From the NCBI GenBank assembly GCA_018907035.1, contig JACCIC010000022.1, positions 1,116,501 through 1,180,500 on the forward strand: a stretch of 64,000 nt of DNA. Direction: 5' to 3'. Position 1 is the stretch's first letter; every line of letters begins with the position of its first letter. Origin of the DNA: Sycobia sp. Sy_11 (taxonomy: Eukaryota > Arthropoda > Insecta > Hymenoptera > Epichrysomallidae). Under the pieces are notes generated by a model. It was not told the DNA's origin, ran no database searches, and was given only the letters and a program-made list of their open reading frames with translations. A program made the translations under genes and the position numbers. Shown one piece after another: positions 12,475-22,760 of the stretch.

Positions 12475-14075
12475 TGCGACGGCCAAAAACATGGCCGCGC
12501 AAATTCATTTCGAACAAAGAATTTATTATACGCGTTAAAATTTAAATACTTAAGATGGTGTTACGTCTAATTTGGTGGATGTATTTTACATACATATACG
12601 GACTTAGATGTATAAACGCCACAAGAAATAATATCGAATATCATTAGAAATAATATATTAAATATATTATTTCTACAATTATAACATTAAAACTCGCGTA
12701 TACACCGAATAAACACCGAAAACCGGGCAAAGGTCGCGACGACTACTGGAGAAGGTAGTCGTCACAACTGTCGAAACTCGAACAAGTAGAGAGAGAACGC
12801 GATATCTAGTCTCTCTCTCTACCACTAAGTTAAGTACAGAGTATGCCGTAGAGGGGATACACTGCGCGCGGCAAGAGAGAGAGCGCGTTCAATGTATTAA
12901 ACCGGCGGCCGCTATCCCCTCTAATACGTGCCGCACGCACACTACTACACGCTCTCACTAAACAGCCTGAGCCGCAGCGAATGTAGCGAATGCGCGAATT
13001 CCAGTATATACAACGGGTGTCCGAAAACGAATGCACCCGCTGTATTTAATTAAATTAATTAATACAAACGATTTAATATACGCATGATATATAAATATAT
13101 ATAAATAAATGTTTAAACTTGTACACATGTATATTATTACTCTGCGCAGCACACCGCCTGCAAATAATAACGAAATATAAAACAATAATTATTATAATTA
13201 TTATTGATTATTATTATTGTAATTATTATTGTTGTTAATATAATTATTATAATTCGGCGCCTCGTTCGAAATTAAACGAGCGGCGACGGAATTATCCGAT
13301 TATTTTATTATAAAAGGGCCTGCAAAAGGCAAAATCGGCAGTTCGCCCGGTGAACCAACTGCCCCGAAGTTGTTTCACACGAACTCCTCCCGGAGCTAGA
13401 ATCTTTCCAGAGCTCGAATTAATCCTGACTTTTAAAATTCCTCTCAGAAATTATTAACTTGATCTCTGTTGCGAGGCGCTCCTCAAAAGACAGACGGTTA
13501 ATAATTTTACCTTTCCTAAGTAAACGTGATCCTGGTTGCGAGGCGCTCCTCAAATGGCCAGCAGTTTACTTATCCCGACTAGAAACTCTCCCCTTAGCTC
13601 TTGATCCTGGTTGCGAAGCGCTCCTCAAAAGACCAGCGGAGTTAAGTTTTCCTTATTTTTTATTCCATTTAAAATCAACCTGTCTCCGTTCATTAGTTCC
13701 CCGCGAGGAAAATAACACCGGGTATTCGTGCGGTAATTAGCGCCGAATATTAGAGACATTGCGGGAAATAGCGCAAAATTAGCTTAAATAAAAATATAGA
13801 TTTAGCAGTAAATTACTGTTATTAATTATTTTTATGTTTATATTTATTTGTTTCAGAATCCTGTAGATAGAGGAACTGGTTTATTTTTCACAAATAAATA
13901 AATAAATTTTTGTTTATTTTGTTTATATTGTTTATTTGTTATAAAAAATTTATACTGTGTTCTTGTAAAATTATTGTCCTGAAACCGCCGCCCGATCCTG
14001 AAAAACTTCCTCCCCTCTCAAACTACCCTGGGAAGATACCGCGTAGGCTATCCCGAGAGGGATAGGAACGTTACA
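12475..14075 (-). mobile_element. Solo LTR, family S, copy 1
   Basis: On the minus strand this starts TGTAACGTTCC and ends CCGTCGCA. It is flanked by a perfect 4-bp target-site duplication AAGT (12471-12474 and 14076-14079). It is 1601 bp long. A second copy in plus orientation lies at 47382-49142. TG...CA ends with a 4-bp duplication fit a Ty3/gypsy or Bel/Pao LTR left by LTR-LTR recombination. No internal coding region is present. GC-rich promoter-like sequence lies at 12700-13000, and an array of inverted-repeat modules lies at 13448-13646. Confidence 0.88.
13448..13646 (-). repeat. Array of three stem-forming modules in solo LTR
   Basis: Three copies of a GCGAGGCGCTCCTCAAA core are each enclosed by a different inverted repeat. 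The pairs are AAATTATTAA (13448-13457) with TTAATAATTT (13498-13507), TAAGTAAAC (13517-13525) with GTTTACTTA (13564-13572), and CTTAGCTC (13593-13600) with GAGTTAAG (13639-13646). Inside each module a second short stem (CTGGT/ACCAG type) and GAGG/CCTC pairing are possible. Confidence 0.8.
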
Positions 14076-14079
14076 AAGT

Positions 14080-14488
14080 AAATAGAGTAAACAAAGCGAG
14101 CAATCACTGGGTCAAGGCCGTCTGAATTCGTAGAAATTTAGACAAGCCAATTAATAAGTAGACAGAAAATAAAATAAAATGCCAGCGCTAATAATTAATT
14201 TATAAATCTTTATTTTTTGTGTTGCAGGGTATCTACACCGAGATGCCAATAGAGTAGAAGTTATTTCTTATTTTTTTTATTATAAAATTTGTTACTATTT
14301 TTTTTATTTATTTATTGTATAATTTATAGGAAAATATATTTTGTTATTTTTATTGAAACATAAAGCAAACGAGAATCAAATCATTCACCCGAAAACTTGT
14401 CCTGATACGTTCCTCCATCCGAATCACGTATCCTGAAAACCTCAGAAAATTCCAATAAAAATAAAGCGGAAGGAGAAGGAAGGTTACA
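14080..14488 (+). mobile_element. LTR-like block, right part
   Basis: This continues the block interrupted at 12475-14075. It ends with GGTTACA at 14488 after a stretch (CCTGATACGTTCCTCCATCC) that recalls the end of the solo LTR family. The 14489-14696 interval that follows is AT-rich with nothing recognisable. Confidence 0.35.
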
Positions 14489-14696
14489 ATATATACATTT
14501 TGTAGTTTTTACTATTTATTTATTACATTTAATATTTAAATCTTTGTGCTTCGTTTAATAAATTCAAATAAATATTTATTAGATTGTACAACGGGCAGGG
14601 AATAATCAAATAAATTTAATTCACCCTTTGAGAAAAACTATTTCATTTTTTTGAGTAAATGGTTTTTTAAGAAATTGAATATATTTCTTGTATACA

Positions 14697-15533
14697 CTGA
14701 AAAAAAGAATTTCTAATCTCAAGTAAATATTAATTGATTTAAGAAATTTATGTGATTGTTCTGTACCAAGCAAATATTTTCTTTAACCAAGTAATTACAT
14801 AAACTTGAACCAAGTAATTAGTTACTAAAATAAAGCTCAACAGCAGAACACAAATATTGGGAAATAAATGAATATTTTCTTATTTTCAGAAAATATATCC
14901 TTAAACCAATATATTCAAATTTAATATCAGGAAAATAAATTCTTCGATTAATTAAATATTTCCTAGATTATAGTCCAGATTTTCTAGAAAGTGGGTGGCT
15001 GAGATAGTAAATTAAATAAATATTTTCTTATCTAAGGAAAATCTTTTCTTGTATCAATAACTGAAAATTTTGAATAAAAAATTTAGTTATTTGATTCAAG
15101 CCGTCAAAATTAAGTGAATATATCCTTGGATTAAGAATTTCAATACTTCACTCAAGAAATTTAATTTAAAATAAAGAATTCGATTTCTATCTTTAAAACA
15201 ATAATTACTTGAACGTTTTTATTTTCTAGAAACATGAAAATTCAAGTATGTTAAAATTTTGAAAAGTAGTACATAGTTTTTTTATTCAAAGCATTATTTT
15301 CTTGACTTTAAAAATCAAAAGTTTAAACTAAGCGAATAATTTCTTGAATTCTTTTACAATTTATACGTTAATTTACTTTTATTGCATTTATTTCAACACT
15401 TTTAATTTTAAATTAACATTATATTATTTGATAAAAGTCTCATAATTAATTTATTTCGCTTAAAAAACTTCGACCTAATCGGGATTATATCCGCAGAACT
15501 TTGGATTCGCAAGCTAACACCTTATTAATTACT
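14697..15533. repeat. Left arm of long inverted repeat
   Basis: This arm is AT-rich and full of short CTTGAAT/AAGAAA motifs. Its inner end (AACACCTTATT at about 15523-15533) mirrors AATAAGGTGTT at about 18569-18579. Confidence 0.8.
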
Positions 15534-16639
15534 CTATCGTAGTACGCTGAGGACAATTATAAAAATCTTATATATCTATTTTAGATCTCTTATAGTTATA
15601 CATTATGAAATTTATTTAGGGATTCCAATGAATAGTATATGCATTTATATATAATAAATGCTTATATTATATCAATTGATATATCGTTTTGGTTTTAAAA
15701 CGTGATTTCACACATCCAGATAATATTTTCTTAAATTAAATCATAATACGTATACGAAATTGAAAAATAATGAATTTTTGTATTTATATCACAGAAAAAA
15801 ATGATTCTCATATCAAGTCAATATTTCTGAGTAATTAAAAAAATTAAGTTAAAAAAATTTTTAAAAATATAACATGTATATTTAGAAATTAATTATGCTT
15901 TACGTATATCTATATATACATATACTATATACATGGATAGAAGATATTAAAAGAAATAATAGAAGAAATTCCTTATTGAAGATCTTATTCGCTTCAATTC
16001 AAAATTACAGGAGAACCCAATTCTCAATATTACCCATTTGTGTACTATAGTGTACAAGTCAAGATTATTATATTATTAAATTTTAAAACCAATGTCTTGA
16101 TATAAGGAATTGAGTTCTTGAGAGAAGTTAATTAATAAGCAATCAATTTCTTGCAGTCTAAAAATATTAAATATAATTAATAAATATTGATTAAATGATA
16201 ATTAATACAATTCTCTGCATCCGAATATTAATTAAATATATTCTTATATTTAGAAATAAGTGATATTGTATATTTATATTTGATCTTTTATATTATATTT
16301 AATATTTTCCATTATAAATTAAAGAATAGTAAATTTGTTTTTTACAGTAATAAAAGAAAGGTTGTTATTTTCTTAATTTATGAAATCAATATCTTAATAC
16401 AAGCAATTAAGATCTTGAAAATAGTTCTTTATCCAATTAATCGTTGAACTAAAAAATAATAGATAAATATTAGTAAATATTGATTAAAATATAATCAATA
16501 AATTTTTATGTGACTGTATATTAAGTAAATATTTTTTAGATTGTGAAATAAGTTGCTTCAAATAAGAAAAGCAACATCTAAAAAATTCCTTCGTCAAGAA
16601 CTTGTTTGCTTGAATTAAAATGATATAAATTAATAAATA
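15534..16639. other. AT-rich interior between inverted-repeat arms
   Basis: No gene is seen here. The sequence keeps the CTTGA/TCAAG-rich style of the arms without clear periodicity. Confidence 0.4.
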
Positions 16640-17240
16640 TTTTTTCATTGGTCTTACAGTCCAATCAAATTAATCGAAAATAATACGCAACAATATCAAT
16701 ACATATTTACATAAAACTAATCAATTTAATAAGGAATGATAAATATTGTCCAATTGACTAGACTCTACATTAAATTCACATTATTCCGATTCCTGGAAAT
16801 GTGAATACTTTCAAGACTCTCCCTTTTATACTTATTATTAATACCATGTTCCAAAATATCCACATTTATTATCATAATAAATATTTATTATATAAGGACA
16901 ATATTTATCATTCCTTATTAAATTGATTGGTTTTGAACAATTTATGTAGAGGGGGAATGTAGATGTAATTTACTAAATTTGGTAGTGGAGATAAGATATA
17001 TATAGATTAGAATATAAGGTTAAGTTTAGTCCCTGATGAGGAACCGTAGCGAGTTCGAAACGTTGGATTGGATCTTCAATTAGGTAAGGGTGTTGGGGAC
17101 AGTCAGATTGCACTTTACTAACAAAAATTTTTTCAGCTAATATTTTATTTTCAGATTAGTCTACGGGGGTAACTGTATACAAGTACAGGCTGACTGTTAT
17201 TATAATTTTTAATTTAATTTTTATTTTTATCATTTTTGTG
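16640..17240. mobile_element. Penelope-like element ends, inverted pair (copy C)
   Basis: A minus-orientation endonuclease tail (16660-16870) is followed directly by a plus-orientation tail and terminal repeat (about 16905-17240). This is the same head-to-head arrangement as in copy A. The plus part carries a hammerhead-like core and continues into the 60-bp repeat block. Confidence 0.7.
17029..17068 (+). ncRNA. Hammerhead-ribozyme-like core, variant
   Basis: CTGATGA and GAAAC are kept. GAGC/GCTC of stem II has become GAAC/GTTC, a paired change that keeps the helix. The 3' half of stem I reads GGAT instead of GGAC, which can still wobble-pair. Confidence 0.5.
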
Positions 17241-17279
17241 TATTGAGGTATTAATGTTAATGTAGATATGTATTGATAT

Positions 17280-17700
17280 TGTTGCGTATTGTTTGGAAAT
17301 CGCATTCTATCATCCGAACACGAAACTCCCCGTAGAAGTTGACTAAACACGATACTTCCCGTAGAACTCGTCCCGTCATACCTGGGCATTATCTTCTATC
17401 GTCCGAATACGAAATTCCCCGTAGAAGTTGTTTCACAACACCTGGAAATCGCATTCTATCATCCGAACACGTAACTCCCCGTAGAAGTTGTCCCGACATA
17501 CCTAAACATCGTTTCCTACCAACTAAATACGATAGTCCCATTAGAAGTCGTCCCGAGAAAGCTAGCATGGTTTTCTAACGATTAAACACGATACTCCCCG
17601 TAGAAGTCGTTTGGAAAGAGTACCGTCTAAACATGAATCTTCTTATAGAAGTTGATTTCCTCACATCTGGACCGCCTGTACACGCCAATACAATATTTCT
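17280..17700 (+). repeat. 60-bp tandem repeat block (family R60, copy 1)
   Basis: Units of about 60 bp contain CCCCGTAGAAGTTGTC-like and ATTCTATCATCCGAACACG-like segments. The GTAGAAGT-type motif recurs near 17331, 17361, 17421, 17481, 17541 and 17600. Because 60 is a multiple of three, one frame (17339-17578) stays open and encodes imperfect 20-residue repeats. A second copy in opposite orientation lies at about 55979-56500. No protein function is recognised. Confidence 0.75.
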
Positions 17701-17839
17701 CAGTAGAAACTGCATTTAAAATGTGTATATATAATAGGTACAATATAATATACATGCAATATTTATTACATATTTCGTATATTTTCGTTTTTTCAATGAA
17801 ATACCGTGAATATTTTTGTAGTGATGCCAACTGAAATTC

Positions 17840-18120
17840 AAACAAAATGGGATGGCGTATAGCATATTTTTTAAGCAGACGATGGATATTTCCTTTTTAT
17901 GCAGAATTGACGATATATTATAATACAGTTTCGAGGTTGTTGGTAAAAGAACCCTATTTTGCAATCATTTCTTTTGTTCAAACTAAAAAAAAGTCTCTTG
18001 TCACAATTCTGAAGTTAATATAATGTATAAAAACAAAAATATAATTGGCGTCACAAATTATATTCAGTATGATTTGGCATACAGAACCATTTTATAAGAG
18101 AAGGAGAAAGGAAGACAGAG
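17840..18120 (+). repeat. R60 downstream flank, copy 1
   Basis: This is non-coding sequence whose reverse complement occurs at about 55110-55400. Shared stretches include AGCAGACGATGGATAT-like and ATGATTTGGCATACAGAACC. It defines the R60 family as larger than its tandem repeats. Confidence 0.7.
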
Positions 18121-18122
18121 AG

Positions 18123-18168
<46 letters not shown>

Positions 18169-18195
18169 CGTGAGAGAGAGACAGAGACAGATTTT
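18121..18195. repeat. (GA)n-rich microsatellite
   Basis: A GA run with interruptions sits at the end of the R60 segment. The corresponding end of copy 2 (about 55108) is TCTG/TCTT-rich and is where element G4 stops. Confidence 0.85.
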
Positions 18196-18483
18196 CTCAC
18201 GTAAGAGAAAATAAAATTTACAAAATTCAAAAGATATCCATAAGCTGTGAGTGTAGTGTCAGATTATTCTGAAGAACGAAAAAGGTAATACCGACTAACG
18301 CCACACCTTCTTTAGGATATGAATCCCAAAGTTGGATATGAACATTCGTTTGAGCTGGCCTGGTATTAATACTTTAAGCGGCAAAATAATATAGAATCTA
18401 TATATCAAATTTCAGAACAATCGGTTCAGTAGTTTTTTCGGTTATCGTGTATAAACAAAAAGATGCTTTATCTTTATAAATTA

Positions 18484-18560
18484 GTATGATATGATATGAT
18501 ATGATATGTTATGATATGAAGTATTATGATATGATATATTATGATATGATATTATATTTT
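18484..18560. repeat. ATGAT pentanucleotide repeat
   Basis: About 13 imperfect units of ATGAT/ATGTT lie immediately inside the right inverted-repeat arm. Confidence 0.85.
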
Positions 18561-19255
18561 AATAAGGTGTTAGCTTGCGAATCCAAAGGTCTGCGGATAG
18601 AATCCCGATTAGGTCGAAGTTTTTTTAATTGAAATAAATTAATTATGAGACTTTTATCAAATAATATGATGTTAATTTAAAATTAAAAGTGATGAAATAG
18701 ATATAATAAATGTAAATTAACGTATAAATTGTAAAAGAATTCAAGAAATTATTCGCTTAGTTTAAACTTTTGATTTTTAAAGTCAAGAAAATAATGCTTT
18801 GAATCAAGAAACTATCTACTACTTTTAAAAATTTTAACATACTTGAATTTTCATGTTTCTAGAAAATAAAAACGTATTTCAAGTAATTATTATTTTAAAG
18901 ATAGGAATCGAATTCTTTATTTTAAATTAAATTTCTTGAGTGAAGTATTGAAATTCTTAATCCAAGTATATTTCACTTAATTTTGTCGGCTTAAATCAAA
19001 TAACTAAAATTTTTGATTCGAAATCTTCAGTTATTGGTTCACGAAAATATTTTCCTTAGATAAGAAAATATGTATTTAATTTCCAATATTTGTGTTCTGC
19101 TGTTTAGAAAATATAAGCTTTATTTTAGTAACTACTTACTATGTTCGAGTTTATGCGATTACTTGGTTAAAGAAAATATTTACTTGGTACAGAGCAATCG
19201 CATAAATTTCTTGAATCAAGTAATATTTACTTCATATTAGAATTTTTCCAATGAA
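18561..19255. repeat. Right arm of long inverted repeat
   Basis: This is the reverse complement of 14697-15533. A further 780 bp of similar AT-rich sequence (19256-20034) separates it from the right terminus, so the left copy has probably lost that part. The 60-codon minus-strand frame inside 19311-19493 has no motif. Confidence 0.75.
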
Positions 19256-20040
19256 TAATTTTGGTGAATTATTTCGAAAAATCTATTTCTTAAACTAAGA
19301 AAATTTTTATTTAATTAATTCGATAATATTGATCTTTTGATAGTATCAGAAAAATCTTGTCTTTGGTCACAGATTTGATTAATCTATAATTTGCAATTAT
19401 AGTTATTAGATTTTCTGAATTGGATGCATTACTTTTTTGTTTTAATATAATAACGTTCTGATTCAAAATTTTGTTTTCTTTGATTAAGAACATATTTATT
19501 TATATATGTATTGCGTAACTCTATACTATAAATATACTGTATAAAAAACAATTAAATACTAATTTCTAGAACATATTAGTTTGATTCTGTAAAGCCTTTT
19601 TAGAGAATCAAACGTATTGTATTTAGGTATATGATTACTAAATTTAAGAAACTCAGGTTTTCCATTATAATTTTAATCAGCTTGTTTTAGAGAAACGTTT
19701 TCTAGAAAATGAAACTGCTTATTTTCAGATTATGATGAGCTAAATTTAAGTAATTAGAACATCATAATTAAATAAATATTTACTTGACTAGATTTTCTGT
19801 TTTTAAAAAAATCATGTTTTAATTCTTATAAATTTTTCCTGAATTAAAGTTAATATTTACTGGAATTTAGTAAATTTCCATTTAAGTAATTCAAATTTCT
19901 CAGATGAAATAAATATTTTCTTAAAACAAGAAATATTTTCTTTATTTTAATATTTCAATACGTTGGATCAAGTAACTCAGTAAATACTACATCGATTTAC
20001 TTGAATGAAGATATTATTTTTTTCAGTCTAGTATTTTTGA

Positions 20041-20802
20041 ATATCTATTTATTTTGATATGTCAGATTATTTTGAGAATAATCCTTATCAAATATCTCAG
20101 AAAAATAAGAAAATTGTCGGGTTAATGAAAGATCAGTGTATTGGTAGAATTTTAACTAAATTTGTTGGATTGCGAAGTAAAATGTATAGTATGAAAATTC
20201 AAGGTGAAAGTCAAATCAAGAAAGCCAAAGGTGTTAAAAGTGCAGTAGTGAAAAATACAATAAGTTTTGAAGATTACATACAATGCTTGGAAGGAAAAAT
20301 CATCTTACATAGAGATCAATTTTATATTCGCTCGAGACTTCATATTCTATAAATGGAAAAACAAAATAAAATAGCATTGAATCCTTTTGACGATAAGCGT
20401 TTTATAGAAACAAACACAACAGACACTCTTCCTTGGGGACATTATAGCATTCGTGAATATGAACCTGTATTAAATAGATAAGTCGCTAGAAGAATCATAG
20501 GCGACACTGGAAATGCACACATACTTCAACTATCTACTGAAAAAATTGCAACCGGAATAGTAGAACAAGGCGTGGATAGTAGTATCTTAGTACATTGATC
20601 AAATGAACAAGTCAGAACCTGCATAGAAGACGAGTCTAGCGATAAAACTTTACCAAGGGCGCCTGAGCAAGTCGGGATAGTGAGCGGTGAGCAAGAGAGC
20701 TTGCGCAAACGACGTTGGAGCACGTTCGACATGAAGATGGAAAATAGAGGAGACATAAACCTTATGGAAGGTGTAAAACAACCGAAAAAAGCGAGAGTGT
20801 AG
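20041..20802 (+). pseudogene. Polinton protein-primed DNA polymerase B, C-terminal remnant
   Basis: Polintons replicate with a family-B, protein-primed polymerase. This frame carries the C-terminal signature of insect Polinton polymerases: a KIVGLMKDQCIGRILTKFVG stretch, FVGLRSKMYS, KKAKGVKSAVVK, and after an in-frame stop NPFDDKRFI and LPWGHY. In-frame stops lie at 20350-20352, 20479-20481 and 20596-20598; the frame then stays open to the terminal stop at 20800-20802. Exonuclease and catalytic palm motifs are absent because everything upstream of about 20041 is replaced by the inverted-repeat composite. This is a dead 5'-truncated gene, in plus orientation next to the small spliced gene. Confidence 0.85.
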
Positions 20803-20954
20803 AGAGAACTCAGTCGTTGAGTCTAATGCTTGAGTCAGTATCTAGTGCTTGACTGCAATTGTCCGCAAGCAGGCGTTCAAAGCAGTGGCTCTTTGAAAAA
20901 AAATTAGCAAACACATTTTTCCTAAAAGCAACTGTTCAACGATAATCATAGACA

Positions 20955-21479
20955 ATGGATCAGAGTCCCGAAACTCCCCTGACGTTCCCTGATTCTGAGT
21001 TGTCTACTCAAATAGTAGCACAGCTGATGGTTGCTGATTTCATATCAAATTTTAAAGTAGACGGCGTACAACTAGAGAATTCATCTCTTCAGGTGTGTTT
21101 TTTGTTTAATTTTTAATTGTAGATAGTAAAAAATAATTATATAAAAATACTTTTTAAATATTTTTTGTCAATTTTTCAGAAGGATTTGGCAGCATTGAAC
21201 CATATTGCAGGAGTTGGCTTTCTTCCGACTAAAAAAATTTCTGAATTAGAAAGAAATAGAAATTATATGATTACAAAAATCAAGAATGTTAATACGAAAT
21301 TTGGGTGGAAAATAGTCGTCGAGCTTGATTATGAATTCCAATCTTTTTTACCTAACCGAATTTCAAAAGCTTTAATGAAAGATGAATGATTCTTCAACAA
21401 TGTGTGCGAGTATGCAAATAAACTTAAATTATTTATAAAATCGTTGGGTGAAGATAATTTTGAATTTAAAACAGTGTAA
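20955..21479 (+). pseudogene. Small two-exon Polinton-associated gene, one stop
   Basis: Exon 1 is 20955-21092 (ATG at 20955, 46 codons, ending CTTCAG before GTGTGT). Exon 2 starts at 21180 after ATTTTTCAG and is in phase 0. The frame meets TGA at 21387-21389 but then continues open to TAA at 21477-21479, so a single nonsense change truncates it. Exon 2 encodes GVGFLPTKKI, a basic stretch, and a FLPNRISKAL motif. I know this motif only from uncharacterised proteins linked to insect Polintons. Function is unknown. Its place between the polymerase and integrase supports a Polinton origin. Confidence 0.65.
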
Positions 21480-21623
21480 TATGTAAGATGTATGTGTAAA
21501 ATGAAATAATTAAACAACAATTTATTTAAACAGAGATGTACTTATTTATTAATCCTCATTAACAAAATTATGCAAAATTAATTTACATGTTAAAAGTATA
21601 ATCATTTTATAATTTCTTATTAC

Positions 21624-22500
21624 TTAAGTTATAAACTCATTATTTGTCCAACTATTATGAGAGCTATCAAATCCAAGCCACTTGACGAAACCTTTAGCTC
21701 CTCGACGTTTAAGAAATTTTTCAATGAAATGAACATCTGGATACTTGGTTCTTAGAAGCTCTTGTTCATAGAACCATCCAGCGATAGGATGATTTTTATA
21801 ACCTTTTAAATAGTAAGTTGTAGGATTGGTTGCTGCATCTATATTGATTGTGAATATTTCTGTCGAACAGTTAGGTGTATATACTTTCTCATAATTCTGC
21901 TTCAGTTTATTCACTCGTACTTTATCTCCAACATTAAATTTATTAAGTTTCTTCGTTATCTTTTCTCTACCAAATAACGTTCTTAAAATTTGTGATTTAT
22001 TTGCTGATGTAACATCTTTTGGTTTAACACCGTAACTTCTGTGCTTTGTCACATTATAAGCAGTAATGAAATTCGGTAAAATATCAATCCATTTATAATT
22101 TCCGTGAAGACTAAACTGTATCGACATTCTTTCTTTCAAAGTATGATTAAAACGCTTGCATATAGATGTTTTTAGATTACTATATGTTGAGTATAGATTA
22201 ATATTATTTTTTCTCATTAGTTCTTGAAAATCTACATTGTAAAATTCTTTACCTCTATCTGTATGCAAATTCTTTGGTATACGTCCATGCTTGAGAATAG
22301 TATTAAAAGCTATTGCCACATCTTTACGAGTTTTTCGCTTCAAAGGTATAGCCCATGCAAATTTAAATAAGGTATCTATGACTGCAATCATGTATTTGTA
22401 TCCTTTATTTTCTCGAGCATAAAGTTGCATTTAGCGAGATCTGATTGCCATGTCTCATCTAGATCACGTTTTTTAATTCTACAATAGATGGTGGTATTGC
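21624..22500 (-). pseudogene. Polinton integrase with chromodomain, degenerate
   Basis: This is a retroviral-type DDE integrase of the Polinton kind, which inserts the element into host DNA. The minus-strand frame 22430-21624 covers most of the core and the tail. A 1-nt frameshift at about 22430 separates it from the upstream WQSDL segment that holds the first catalytic Asp. The second Asp is in HTDRGKEF. At the expected third acidic position the sequence reads CKRFNHTLKE, so Glu is Lys (codon at 22157-22155). The C-terminal 40 residues (FIEKFLKRRGAKGFVKWLGF..NSW) form a chromodomain. The gene is frameshifted, has lost a catalytic residue and is inactive. Confidence 0.85.
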
Positions 22501-22760
22501 TGATAATACATCGATTTTTTCATTTATCCCGCTTCAAAGTTTTAATAAGTTTGAAGTTTCCTCTTGTACATAAGTTCTCAATGTATTTAAATCAATAGCA
22601 TCATTCAATTGAACTGGCGGTGAGAAATTACAGAGTCGTTTATTTTCCATATCATATTGACTATCATATGTAAATTTAAATCCAACACCAGGTGGACCTT
22701 GACTGCCTTCAGTTTTTTTTAGTTTCCATCCGAATACGTCGACACTCGTTATTAAATTGA
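22485..22760 (-). pseudogene. Polinton-type protein with GPPG motif, decayed
   Basis: Upstream of the integrase on the same strand, a frame from about 22748 encodes FGWKLKKTEGSQGPPGVGFK, then a YDMENKRLCN stretch and a helical segment ending before an in-frame stop at about 22538. Similar uncharacterised proteins accompany the integrase in insect Polintons, as I recall them. No activity is known. Stops further upstream show decay. Confidence 0.6.

Larger units (their letters stand above)
14697..20034. mobile_element. Composite element with long terminal inverted repeats
   Basis: The left end CACTGAAAAAAA (14697) is mirrored at the right end (TTTTTTTCAGTC, up to about 20034), with TA next to both ends. 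The left arm 14697-15533 is the reverse complement of the right arm at about 18561-19255, at roughly 90% by eye. The right arm has some 780 bp more before its terminus. Between the arms lie a PLE tail, a 60-bp tandem repeat block and a GA microsatellite. I see no transposase. It could be a foldback or MITE-like DNA transposon that collected other repeats. It abuts the truncated Polinton polymerase gene. Confidence 0.6.

Noticed and set aside
17280..17700. Possible CRISPR-like array
   Set aside because: Units are contiguous imperfect 60-bp repeats without spacers, in an animal genome.
14697..20034. Reading the long inverted repeats as Polinton termini
   Set aside because: The ends read CACTGAAAAAAA with TA flanks, not AG...CT with 6-bp duplications, and the composite interrupts the polymerase instead of bounding the element.
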